From assembly GCF_902168435.1 (NCBI RefSeq), contig NZ_LR656166.1, positions 248,001 through 312,000 on the forward strand: a DNA stretch of 64,000 bases, read 5' to 3'. Source of the stretch: Bacillus marasmi (GTDB lineage Bacteria > Bacillota > Bacilli > Bacillales > Cytobacillaceae). Below, piece after piece: positions 44,912-52,734 of this stretch. The notes beneath the pieces were generated by a model. It was not told the DNA's origin, did no database searches, and saw only the letters and a program-made list of their open reading frames with translations. A program made the translations under genes and the position numbers. The stretch's first letter is position 1. Each line of letters opens with the position of its first letter.

Positions 44912-45115
44912 ATTATCACCTCCTAGGGTTAATATGTCCAGATGATATGTAAATTTCCCCAAAACGCCTCCATTTTAAAATTTACCGAAAAAACTCTGTT
45001 AATTTCAATCCTTCCTGGCAATCAAATTTGTTTGTTTTCCCTTAAACTTGTCTACACTCAACCCTTTGTGAAGAAATATATTGATAGTATCGAGGGTAAA
45101 AGGGGTGAAAAAGAT

Positions 45116-45538
45116 ATGTCAAGCAAAAGAAAAAAGCATAAAGAACATTCCAAGCACCAAGATGAGCTGGTGGAAACAGAAGTAAAGAAACATGAGTGTG
45201 ATGGTTGTTCCATCAATATCAACATTTCTTACACCATTAATATAGGCAATAAAGAAATCCACGTAGACCAACGAGCTGAGGGAGGCGGACAAATAAATAA
45301 ACACGTCGGAACAAACGCAAACCAAGGTGGGCAAAATGCGATTGATCACAGCTCAACCCGAAATGATCAATCAAATTTCGCAGATGGAAATGGCAGAAGT
45401 GGTATTGCTGGAAATGATAATGATGAAGCGGGTGGACAGCAAGGAATTAAGGTAAGAGACAGTATCGTGAAAAAGAGCATTATAGAATCATCTTCTGAGC
45501 ACAGCGAAGGCTTGGCTCAGCAAGATGAAGAAAATTAA
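45116..45538 (+). CDS. Hydrophilic hypothetical protein
   Basis: 140 residues from ATG 45116 (AAAAGGGGTG upstream); the frame extends 5' without ribosome sites. Basic start (SSKRKKHKEHSKHQDE), a CDGCSININISYTINIGNK beta-like core, and a long Gly/Asn/Asp/Gln-rich tail. No signal peptide or membrane segment. The pattern resembles spore-surface or exosporium proteins of Bacillus but I cannot name a family. Confidence 0.55.
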   Translation: MSSKRKKHKEHSKHQDELVETEVKKHECDGCSININISYTINIGNKEIHVDQRAEGGGQINKHVGTNANQGGQNAIDHSSTRNDQSNFADGNGRSGIAGNDNDEAGGQQGIKVRDSIVKKSIIESSSEHSEGLAQQDEEN

Positions 45539-45699
45539 ATATACATTATGAATCAGCACGACTCTTCGGTACCCGCAATCCAAATGGTTGCGGGATTCAA
45601 TATGATTCTGATAAGGAAGTGGATACTGGTATTTGAAAATTAAACTAATATTTTTTTCTAATTAAATACTATATGGGAGATGATTGGATAAGTGGGCCT

Positions 45700-45746
45700 G
45701 TGAAACAAAACCGTGAAACAAGAAAATTCGGGCGGTGACAGGCACC
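45700..45746 (+). repeat. Dispersed GTGAAACA/GGCACC repeat, copy 8
   Basis: GTGAAACAAAACC, then GTGAAACAAGAAAATTCGGG and CGGTGACAGGCACC. It ends exactly one base before the complementary stop codon of the sirtuin gene. Upstream (45572-45594) a CCCGCAA/TTGCGGG hairpin lies after the gene at 45116. Confidence 0.85.
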
Positions 45747-46502
45747 TTACACCATTTGTTTCAGGGTTTCTCCAATTGATTCACGAATGACATAGGTGTC
45801 ATCTTGAATATCATACCTTGTTTCTCCTATATTAATGATGATCAAAGGGACACCAGCCGATCTGTATTCTGGAAAATAGGAAAAGGGTGTGACCTTTAAG
45901 CTACTGCCTAGAACCAATAACAAATCAGCTTGTTCGATTTGTGAGAGAATCGTGTGAAATCCTTTATCCGAAAACCATTCACCTGTATCGCCGAACAGGA
46001 CAACATCCGGTTTAATATAGCGCTCCCGTTTATCGCGAGTATTACACTTGTCGCATACATAATAGTCAGGCATCACACGTTTGCGCTCAACCATTTGTTC
46101 TGCGCTATATTTACTCCCACAATTTTGACAGGACGCTGTTTTCATCGTCCCGTGAAATTCAATCACATGCGCGCTGCCTGCCTTTTGATGAAGTCCATCA
46201 ATGTTTTGGGTAATGATCGTTGAAACGCGGCCTTCTTTTTCCCATTTTGCTAAAATCTTGTGGCCATCGTTTGGCTCAGCATCTGGGTGATAAAGATGCT
46301 CAAAAGCAAATTGATAAAATTCGTCAGGATGTTGATAAAAATAATCAATCGACAGTATCGTTTCCGGTGCTTTTTGATAAAGACCAGTACGGGAACGAAA
46401 ATCGTTAATTCCTGACTCTGTACTAATACCTGCACCCGTCAACACCACGATGTTTTTGGCTCTTTGAATAATATCTGTACATAATCTTGTTTGCTCGTTC
46501 AA
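45747..46502 (-). CDS. Sirtuin-type NAD-dependent protein deacylase
   Basis: 251 residues from TTG 46502, chosen because AAGGAG lies 9-10 bp upstream; the GTG at 46514 overlaps that site. VVLTGAGISTESGINDFRS binds NAD, ITQNIDGLHQKAG and EFHGTM hold the catalytic His, CQNC and CDKC bind zinc, and RYIKPDVVLFGDTGEW, VLGSSLKVTPFSYFP complete the class. It should remove acyl groups from protein lysines, like CobB/SrtN. No acetyltransferase or acetyl-CoA synthetase gene lies next to it. Confidence 0.93.
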   Translation of the reverse strand: MNEQTRLCTDIIQRAKNIVVLTGAGISTESGINDFRSRTGLYQKAPETILSIDYFYQHPDEFYQFAFEHLYHPDAEPNDGHKILAKWEKEGRVSTIITQNIDGLHQKAGSAHVIEFHGTMKTASCQNCGSKYSAEQMVERKRVMPDYYVCDKCNTRDKRERYIKPDVVLFGDTGEWFSDKGFHTILSQIEQADLLLVLGSSLKVTPFSYFPEYRSAGVPLIIINIGETRYDIQDDTYVIRESIGETLKQMV

Positions 46503-46650
46503 CCTAATGCACACTCCTTAAAAATAAAACGTTTATCCTACAATCATATTATCTCAATGTGCTGTGAATGAAAATGCATCTGAAAGGAGTATTCATCGTT
46601 ACAAAATTTATGATGAAATAATTGTGTTACCAAATGAATTATTTTTTTGT

Positions 46651-46681
46651 TTGACTCTGACCTTAGAGGATACCTTATCAT
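46651..46681 (+). promoter_or_regulatory. MerR-type promoter with 19-bp spacer
   Basis: TTGACT (46651-46656), a 19-bp spacer and TATCAT (46676-46681). The long spacer holds the small dyad CCTTAGAGG. MerR-family activators untwist such over-long spacers, so this looks autoregulated by the protein that follows. Confidence 0.65.
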
Positions 46682-46706
46682 CAAATCAATGAGAGGAGAG
46701 AGAAGA

Positions 46707-47450
46707 ATGTTCACAGTTCAAGAAGTTGCTAACATATCTCACACGACTGTAAAAACGCTGCATCATTATCATAAAATCGGCCTGTTAATCCCTGAAAAAA
46801 CGACGGAAGCCGGCTATCGTTTATATGGGAGAAAGGATCTCGAACGCTTGCAGCATATTCTCTTTTACAAAGAGCTAGATTTTCCTCTCAAAGAAATCAA
46901 ACAATTACTTGATGGCAAGGTCGATTTGGGACAAACGTTGATAAGTCAAAAGCAGTTATTCCTGCAAAAAATAACGCGATTGAACCAATTAGTCGAAACG
47001 ATTGATTTATCAATCGACAGTGCCAAAGAAGGAGTCGAACTAGAAATGGAAAAAATGTTTAAAGGTTTCGAAACAGAAAAAGAATGGCAACAAGCATTAC
47101 AGGAGCAAAATGAATATCTCATTAACGAGTATGAGGTTGATTTATTTAAACAACCACTAGATGTTCAAGCGATGAATGAAGCTGCGATGGAAGCACAGGC
47201 ATTTAATCAGGAGATGATCCATTTCTTGAAAGAAGGGCATCCAGTAAATGATACGAAAGTACTTAATCGAATTGAGAAGCATCTATCATTTTTAGAAAAA
47301 ATGGGTCATCCTTCAACACCACAGGATTTTCTAAATCAAACTGAATTTTTCCTTTCGGACGGATTTCACAGAAATATGCTAGAACAACAGCAAACTGGCT
47401 TTGCCTATTTTCTGAATAAAGCAGCTGCATTCTATGTATCCAATCACTAA
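46707..47450 (+). CDS. MerR-family regulator with TipAS-like domain
   Basis: 247 residues from ATG 46707 (AGAGGAGAG upstream). Residues 1-70 are a MerR winged helix (FTVQEVANISHTTVKTLHHY, GLLIPEKTTEAGYRLYGRKD). A coiled-coil dimer helix follows (about 75-120), then a helical TipAS-like effector domain (about 135-245; FLSDGFHRNMLEQQQTGFA). TipA proteins bind thiopeptide and other antibiotics and switch on resistance. A 19-bp-spacer promoter precedes it; the adjoining genes are not obvious resistance genes. Confidence 0.85.
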   Translation: MFTVQEVANISHTTVKTLHHYHKIGLLIPEKTTEAGYRLYGRKDLERLQHILFYKELDFPLKEIKQLLDGKVDLGQTLISQKQLFLQKITRLNQLVETIDLSIDSAKEGVELEMEKMFKGFETEKEWQQALQEQNEYLINEYEVDLFKQPLDVQAMNEAAMEAQAFNQEMIHFLKEGHPVNDTKVLNRIEKHLSFLEKMGHPSTPQDFLNQTEFFLSDGFHRNMLEQQQTGFAYFLNKAAAFYVSNH

Positions 47451-47457
47451 ACAAGAG

Positions 47458-47492
47458 GGCACCTAAGAAAAGAAGTCTTAGGTGCCTTTTTT
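47458..47492 (+). terminator. Terminator after the MerR/TipA gene
   Basis: An 11-bp perfect stem GGCACCTAAGA with its inverse, a 7-nt loop and a run of six T. Confidence 0.88.
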
Positions 47493-47537
47493 AAAAAAAT
47501 TTTTCAAACCGAAAGGACATCAATTCAGGAAAAAGCC

Positions 47538-47584
47538 GTGAAACAAAACTGTGAAACAAGAAAATTCGGGCGGTGACAGGCACC
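47538..47584 (+). repeat. Dispersed GTGAAACA/GGCACC repeat, copy 9
   Basis: GTGAAACAAAACT, then GTGAAACAAGAAAATTCGGG and CGGTGACAGGCACC, 61 bp upstream of the DUF378 gene. Confidence 0.85.
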
Positions 47585-47645
47585 GTATGATATCCCCAAT
47601 TTTAGAGATGATAATAATATAACTTAATTTAAAGGAGACGTGTAT

Positions 47646-47966
47646 ATGAAAGTTCTTCAAAGAATTGCCTTAACATTAGTTATCATTGGAGCTATTAATT
47701 GGGGATTGATTGGTTTATTTGATTTTGACTTGGTAGCGACACTATTTGGTGGTCAGGACGCTTTTTTATCAAGAGTTATTTATAGCCTAGTAGGACTAAG
47801 TGGTTTAATCTGTTTATCGCTATTATTTAAACAATGGGGAGAAACTAATTCAACAGAAGAGGCTAATAATAGGAGTAACTACGGTAAGCTTAATTATGGA
47901 ACTGAATTCGGTGAAGAAGCGGACATATCTCAATTAAAAAACTCTAATAGAGAAGATGGAAAGTAA
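47646..47966 (+). CDS. DUF378 membrane protein
   Basis: 106 residues from ATG 47646 (AAAGGAGA 8 bp upstream). Two membrane helices carry the DUF378 pattern: ALTLVIIGAINWGLIGLFDF, then VATLFGGQDAFLSRVIYSLVG. The hydrophilic tail (residues 65-106) is longer than in most family members, e.g. YuzA of B. subtilis. Function unknown; likely a small inner-membrane protein. A terminator follows. Confidence 0.85.
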   Translation: MKVLQRIALTLVIIGAINWGLIGLFDFDLVATLFGGQDAFLSRVIYSLVGLSGLICLSLLFKQWGETNSTEEANNRSNYGKLNYGTEFGEEADISQLKNSNREDGK

Positions 47967-47993
47967 GGAAAACAAAGAAAGTCATCCAAAAGC

Positions 47994-48023
47994 AAAAGTC
48001 ATGCAAAAGCATGACTTTTTTTT
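47994..48023 (+). terminator. Terminator after the DUF378 gene
   Basis: AAAAGTCATGC, 4-nt loop, GCATGACTTTT, then further T. Confidence 0.85.
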
Positions 48024-48038
48024 CCAGGTAAAAACATA

Positions 48039-48108
48039 CTACCTAATTGGAAACCAAATTTCACACGATGGTTTCGGGTACTCGCCAATATATACCACTA
48101 ATGATAAT
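48039..48108 (-). pseudogene. Remnant of an AraC/GyrI-like regulator C-terminus
   Basis: The minus strand reads VVYIGEYPKPSCEIWFPIR then TAG. It corresponds to the last residues of the intact regulator at 48866-49717 (VYIGEYPNPSCEIWVSIK). Only about 20 codons survive, and the remnant is cut on its 5' side by a partial copy of the dispersed repeat. Confidence 0.75.
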
Positions 48109-48126
48109 TCGGGCGGTGACAGCACC
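48106..48126 (+). repeat. Dispersed repeat, partial copy 10
   Basis: AATTCGGGCGGTGACAGCACC: only the right half, with one G missing from GGCACC. It interrupts the AraC/GyrI remnant, so the repeat or a deletion at its edge probably destroyed that gene. Confidence 0.75.
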
Positions 48127-48209
48127 CAAGTTGCACACATGTTTAGGGTGTTTCCTTAAAGAAAATAATGGTAAAATATAAGAAACGAATGGCTAAGGAG
48201 AAGGTTGAG

Positions 48210-48776
48210 ATGAATCATCTGTACCAAAATAGCCCCATGTCTGTTCATGAATATTATAATATCAGAGAGAAGTCTGAGAATCTGTTAGAGTACATAGATG
48301 GAATGGTTTATATGCCACCTTCACTATCAACAGCCCATCAACGAATATCAAGAAAACTTCTCATTCAATTGGATCATTATTTAGAAGGAAAGTCCTGTGA
48401 AGTGTTTCATGCACCGTTTGATATTGAACTAAAAGTTGATCATAGTGAAGAGGCGAAAATTGTCATTCCAGACCTCAGCGTCATCTGTGATAAGAGTGGT
48501 TTTACAGACTCTCGTTATATAGGGGTACCAACGCTAATCGTTGAAATCCTAAGCCCTTCAAACCAAGCGCATGACTTAATTACAAAATTAAACATTTATA
48601 TGAAATCCGGAGTAAAAGAATATTGGATTGTGAATCCAATGCTCCATTCAGTGACCGTATACTCACTCAATCTAGAAGGATTATATGAACAACATGATAT
48701 CCAAACAAAACAAGGATACATTACTTCAAAAATCTTACAGGGTTTCTCAGTCGATTTAAAAGAGATATTTGAATAG
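48210..48776 (+). CDS. Uma2-family (DUF820) putative endonuclease
   Basis: 188 residues from ATG 48210, since AAGGAGAAGG is correctly placed only for this start; in-frame ATGs at 48168 and 48189 are poorer. Uma2 pattern: MSVHEYYNIREKSENLLEYI, GMVYMPPSLSTAHQRISRKL, VIPDLSVICDKSGF, then PTLIVEILSPSNQAHDLITK and YMKSGVKEYWIVNP. The D...E-x-L core belongs to the PD-(D/E)XK nuclease fold. Such genes are abundant in cyanobacteria and some Bacilli; biological role unclear. Confidence 0.87.
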   Translation: MNHLYQNSPMSVHEYYNIREKSENLLEYIDGMVYMPPSLSTAHQRISRKLLIQLDHYLEGKSCEVFHAPFDIELKVDHSEEAKIVIPDLSVICDKSGFTDSRYIGVPTLIVEILSPSNQAHDLITKLNIYMKSGVKEYWIVNPMLHSVTVYSLNLEGLYEQHDIQTKQGYITSKILQGFSVDLKEIFE

Positions 48777-48806
48777 AGAGAATTCAAAGTCGTCTTACTA
48801 TCATAA

Positions 48807-48840
48807 AAGAAGTCTAATTCACCCACGAATTAGACTTCTT
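48807..48840. terminator. Bidirectional terminator between converging genes
   Basis: A 14-bp perfect stem AAGAAGTCTAATTC with its inverse, 6-nt loop, A/T runs on both sides. Confidence 0.88.
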
Positions 48841-48865
48841 TGCATATAATCTGCCAAACGCCAAG

Positions 48866-49717
48866 CTATTTAATCGATACCCAAATTTCACATGATGGAT
48901 TCGGGTATTCACCAATGTATACTTCTAACGAAGGGGCACTCGAAGGCTGGTACCCATTAGACGGGAACCACTCTGAAAAAATTCGTTTCCAAGTGTCTGT
49001 GATAGCCTCTGGAATCGGGCCTTCCACCTCAAATACAACCCATTTTGAAGCAGGGATTTCTAGGCTCCGAAGACCATCAGGCACATGCTCTCCGCTAAAG
49101 GCTGTGGCGATCCAATAATCCATCGTGTCGTCACTCTCACGATAATTATCAGTTATCCCCAATACACCTTCAACAGGACCATTATTAAGCCTAGCTAATG
49201 TCTCAAGCGTTCCATCTTGAGCGACTTTTCCCCACAGCTTTGGAATCGTCGCATCAGTATCCTTAGTACCACATGAAATGTTCTCTTTAATCCCGACCAC
49301 TTGGAAAGCTTCAGCTTCTATCATTTTGTACTTCATTGGTTGAGCTCCTTTCAGACTTACCTGTATCATCAGGCGGTTATAAGATTTAATACTTCCAATT
49401 CCTTTTCGTGCATCTCTTGGTGTAAAGCCGTGCTGCTTGCGAAACGCTTTTGAAAATGCTTCAGGAGTTTCGTAGCCATACTTATAGGCAATCTCAATCA
49501 CCTTGCTATCAGTATTGACCAATTCTTGAGCTGCCAATGTCAAACGGCGTCGCCGAAGATAATCTCCAACAGATAAGTCTGTTAAAATCATAAACGTGCG
49601 CTGGAAGTGATAAGGAGATAGATTTGCCTCGTTAGCAATATCCTCAATCGTGATTTTATCCAGAATATGATCCTCCATGTAATCAATCGCCATCTGCAAT
49701 GATTCTACTAATGCCAC
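48866..49717 (-). CDS. AraC-family regulator with GyrI-like effector domain
   Basis: 283 residues from GTG 49717, which has AAGGAG 9 bp upstream; the TTG at 49726 directly touches that site. Residues 1-110 hold two AraC helix-turn-helices (ITIEDIANEANLSPYHFQRT, then VIEIAYKYGYETPEAFSKAF and HGFTPRDARKG). Residues about 130-283 are a GyrI-like small-molecule domain ending IGEYPNPSCEIWVSI. Related to Rob/BmrR-type sensors of hydrophobic drugs. A short remnant of a second such gene lies at 48039. Confidence 0.9.
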   Translation of the reverse strand: MALVESLQMAIDYMEDHILDKITIEDIANEANLSPYHFQRTFMILTDLSVGDYLRRRRLTLAAQELVNTDSKVIEIAYKYGYETPEAFSKAFRKQHGFTPRDARKGIGSIKSYNRLMIQVSLKGAQPMKYKMIEAEAFQVVGIKENISCGTKDTDATIPKLWGKVAQDGTLETLARLNNGPVEGVLGITDNYRESDDTMDYWIATAFSGEHVPDGLRSLEIPASKWVVFEVEGPIPEAITDTWKRIFSEWFPSNGYQPSSAPSLEVYIGEYPNPSCEIWVSIK

Positions 49718-49863
49718 CCAACTCAACTCCTTAACATCATATTAACATCGTAAATTTTTCAAATCCTGTCTTTTTATGCTTTATTTGAACAGAATTATTA
49801 TACCTAATAAACAGACTGAAACCCATTAGGCGCGGGATTGTTTGAAATTACCGATAATTCATT

Positions 49864-49961
49864 GAGGTCCTTTAAGTCTTGTAGTATGTTAGTCATAGAG
49901 AATGTTACTGAGAGTCTCGTCCGCACATCATTTTTTCGTTGATGGAGCGGACGTTTTTTTT
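49864..49961 (+). promoter_or_regulatory. Possible short leader ending in an intrinsic terminator
   Basis: TTGAGG (49864-49869), a 17-bp spacer and TATGTT could start a transcript at about 49899. At 49919-49953 CGTCCGC...GCGGACG forms a stem with an 8-T run (49954-49961). No gene lies before it, so it may be a small RNA or an attenuator in front of the lipoprotein gene. Promoter match is modest; the terminator is clear. Confidence 0.45.
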
Positions 49962-49988
49962 GTAAATAAACCTGAGGAGGGAATTGAT

Positions 49989-50456
49989 TTGAGGAAGTAC
50001 GGGCTGCTAGTAATAGTATTCACACTTTTAACTGTATTATTTGGGTGCGGGACGGATAAAGGGGAAATTTATGATAGTGACTTAGAGATTGCTAAGGAAG
50101 GAGATAGCTATACATTTGTGGGGAGAATTGGGAATCAAAGAAAAAATCAGGTTGATTTTAGATTTAAAAAGTTTTCCGGGATGCAATCGCAATGGTTAAT
50201 TGAGGCTAAAGAAAATAGTGAGATAAAGCTACGTTATGATACCGAGATTGAAAAAGGTGATTTCAAGATTGTGCTAGTAACGCCAAAACAGGAAGTTACT
50301 AACATTGCCCAGAATACCAGCAAAGGGAATTATAAAGTGAAGACTTCTAAAGGAAAGTATCGTATCAAAATCGTAGGCAGGAATGCCAAGGGGAAAATCA
50401 AAATGGATTTAGAAACTAAGGGAGTAAAGAGGGTGTCACATCAGGAAGACAATTGA
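49989..50456 (+). CDS. Hypothetical lipoprotein
   Basis: 155 residues from TTG 49989 (GAGGAGGG upstream); the longer frame would run through the terminator. Signal peptide LVIVFTLLTVLFGCG with lipidation at the Cys. The mature part is rich in Lys, Glu and beta-strand residues, with FKIVLVTPKQEVTNI and KGKYRIKIVGRNAKGKIKMD resembling a small beta-sandwich. No catalytic motif. It precedes the S41 protease gene by 60 bp and may be co-transcribed. Confidence 0.7.
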   Translation: MRKYGLLVIVFTLLTVLFGCGTDKGEIYDSDLEIAKEGDSYTFVGRIGNQRKNQVDFRFKKFSGMQSQWLIEAKENSEIKLRYDTEIEKGDFKIVLVTPKQEVTNIAQNTSKGNYKVKTSKGKYRIKIVGRNAKGKIKMDLETKGVKRVSHQEDN

Positions 50457-50515
50457 TGAACGCGGAGGGGATTTATAAAAATAGATCTTGGTCATAAAGC
50501 TGATAGGAGGTTGTC

Positions 50516-51997
50516 ATGCCTATGATATTTTCAGCAAATAAATCGTATATAATCTTTCCAATGGATACTATCATTTTGTTCGTGATCCTATTTTTACTAA
50601 TTTCTTTTGTTGGTATCGTGGTGTTCAGGAAACGATTTAAAGGAAAAAGAATAAAGGTATTTGGGATATGGGTAGGAGCGTGGCTTCTCATTGGTGGTTT
50701 TCTATTTTGGGTTGGGGCATTCGGGAAATTCGTCGACTCGCAAACAATCAACATTAAAGAATATACGAAGGTGGAGCTTACACAGGATTTACAGGAGCTT
50801 GAAAAGCACATTCTCGAGGAGAATCCGCTTTATTTTGCCGATAAAATTAAGCTGAATGAACTTTTTAACAATGCTTATAACAATATTGAGGATGGGATGT
50901 CGGAGCTTGAATTCTATCGTTTGATTAATCCAATTGTCGCAGCCGTTAATTGCGGTCATACGAATTTATCCATATCAAAAGCGTTATATGAGAATCGTAA
51001 GGATACAGCAAAATTTTTTCCATTAAAGGTAACACTTGTCGATAATCATTTATATGTAATAGAGAATGATCCATCTTCTGGGATTTTCGCTGGTGATGAA
51101 CTTCTCACAATTAACGGAAAAACTAGTGAGGAAATAATCAGCATACTTATTAACAATACAAGTGGTGATGGAGATTATGAATCCAAACGCCGCTTTTTGA
51201 TTAGTAAACATTTTAACTCTAAATTTTATGATTTTGTCGATAGCAGCGACAGGTTTGAAGTGGATTTGGTAGGTGCTGATGGAGAAACTAAGAATGCTAA
51301 ATTGCAAGCTATACCCCGAAAGGATTTCAATACTACTGCGTGGGATGCGCACTTTGTAGAAACTAAAGATGGGAATTACTTTGAGAGTAAGATCTTCGAG
51401 GATTATGCAGTGCTCACCATCAAAATGTTTGCAAACGAAAACGAAAATAAGTTTGATGGATTTTTGGCCGATTTCTTTGAGAAACTTAAAGCAGAGAAAA
51501 TTGACCATTTAATAATTGACCTGAGAGGGAATTTTGGTGGAGATTCCTTTTTGGCAAAGAAGTTACTGTCCTATTTGACCACACAAAAATTTGACTATAT
51601 AAGCTCAGAATTGCCCTATTATTATCGTTGGCTAGGGTTTACGAAGCCTGTAACACCAAAGAACAATTTGCCGAATTTAGAAGTGGTGGTATTAACTGAT
51701 GGAGCAGTGTTTTCAACGGCTGCCCACTTTACCGCGCTTATGAAATATCATCAATTGGGGACGGTTGTAGGCGCTGAAACAGGAGGGACCTATATTTGTA
51801 CGGATGGATCAAAGGACGTAGCTTTAAAGAATACACGTCTTCGCCTGCATTATTCAACCCAACTTTTTAAAGTCAAAGTTAAAGGGATGTCAGAAAACAG
51901 TGGAGTCACGCCAGATATTGAAGTACGACCAAGTATTGAGGATATTTTGAAAAATAAGGATGTGGTGATGGTGGCTGGAGTAGGGCAGTTTAAATAA
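50516..51997 (+). CDS. S41-family (CtpA/tricorn-like) membrane protease
   Basis: 493 residues, TAGGAGG before the ATG. Two membrane helices (about residues 19-38 and 50-70), a helical cap with NCGHTNLSI, a PDZ-like part (GIFAGDELLTINGKTSEEII) and the S41 core: HLIIDLRGNFGGDSFLAKKL, VVVLTDGAVFSTAAHFTALM with the likely catalytic Ser, and VVGAETGG. The catalytic domain should lie outside the cell. Substrate unknown. Confidence 0.88.
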   Translation: MPMIFSANKSYIIFPMDTIILFVILFLLISFVGIVVFRKRFKGKRIKVFGIWVGAWLLIGGFLFWVGAFGKFVDSQTINIKEYTKVELTQDLQELEKHILEENPLYFADKIKLNELFNNAYNNIEDGMSELEFYRLINPIVAAVNCGHTNLSISKALYENRKDTAKFFPLKVTLVDNHLYVIENDPSSGIFAGDELLTINGKTSEEIISILINNTSGDGDYESKRRFLISKHFNSKFYDFVDSSDRFEVDLVGADGETKNAKLQAIPRKDFNTTAWDAHFVETKDGNYFESKIFEDYAVLTIKMFANENENKFDGFLADFFEKLKAEKIDHLIIDLRGNFGGDSFLAKKLLSYLTTQKFDYISSELPYYYRWLGFTKPVTPKNNLPNLEVVVLTDGAVFSTAAHFTALMKYHQLGTVVGAETGGTYICTDGSKDVALKNTRLRLHYSTQLFKVKVKGMSENSGVTPDIEVRPSIEDILKNKDVVMVAGVGQFK

Positions 51998-52127
51998 AAT
52001 GTCGACTTGGTCTCAAACAACAAAAAGTCTCGTCATGATTTCCAAAATCTTGAATAGAATATCACGTTCAGAAGAAAAATATCTCCAATTGTTTCCGTAA
52101 AAATAAAGAAGCAAAGGAGATATCAAA

Positions 52128-52352
52128 ATGGCACTAGATTTCAATCTACTTCTAGCCACTGAACGTTTTCACTACGACCATCCAGCTTGTGGTGTATTAG
52201 TTGATGTGTTTCTGAACGGCCATCATTGGCATGCAGTCGCCACTGCCGAAAGATCAGAATGGTTTTGCCATAATGGATTTGGTGAAACAAAAGAACAAGC
52301 AATCAAGGAGGCAGTCAGTGGACTATTGGTGTTGGTGAAGGATATTGATTAA
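52128..52352 (+). CDS. Small hypothetical protein
   Basis: 74 residues; AAAGGAGAT precedes the ATG. His- and aromatic-rich (FHYDHPACGVLVDVFL, HHWHAVATAERSEWFCHNGF), followed by a TKEQAIKEAVSGLLVLVK helix. The pattern of a short beta domain with a C-terminal helix suggests a dsRNA-binding-like or small regulatory fold, but this is not established. No family recognised. Confidence 0.55.
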   Translation: MALDFNLLLATERFHYDHPACGVLVDVFLNGHHWHAVATAERSEWFCHNGFGETKEQAIKEAVSGLLVLVKDID

Positions 52353-52734
52353 CATTTAGCAAAAGTAAAACATAAGTCACACAACGTAAAGGCACTACCT
52401 TACAGGGAGTGTCTTTTGTTGTTTGTATCCATCACAATAGGGAGCAATCTACTGACGTAGTTCGTATAAACAAAAACAGGAAAGAATCGTCTGTGAGGTT
52501 TTTAACTAAATGATTTTTTGTCACGAAGTGTTCAAATGTTATCGACCTATTTATGAACAGGTGCACAAGGAACTCCAAATTCCAGATGATTGAATCTATA
52601 ATAACGAAGTAAACAAGTTGGTTATATTGCAATCACTTGTGTTACAAGATCAAATTCATTCTAAAAATGAGAAATGCTTATTTATTTTAGAAGAATTAGA
52701 AAATGTAAAAATCAGCAATGGGGGAACGTATAAA
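52353..52734. other. Intergenic region upstream of hcp
   Basis: 382 bp. AAGGCACTACC/GGGAGTGTCTTTT near 52390 could be a weak terminator for the small gene. TGTTCA and TGAACA (52529-52534 and 52554-52559) are inverse copies 19 bp apart. TATAAT at 52597-52602 is a plausible -10 with no -35, fitting an activator-dependent promoter. No clear Fnr, NsrR or Rex site. Confidence 0.4.

Noticed and set aside
47956-48159. 67-codon frame between the DUF378 and Uma2 genes
   Set aside because: It overlaps a clear terminator, the AraC/GyrI remnant on the other strand and a partial repeat.
52520-52602. Fnr, NsrR or Rex operator upstream of hcp
   Set aside because: No match to TGTGA-N6-TCACA or the other consensus sites was found; only an unassigned TGTTCA/TGAACA inverse pair is visible.
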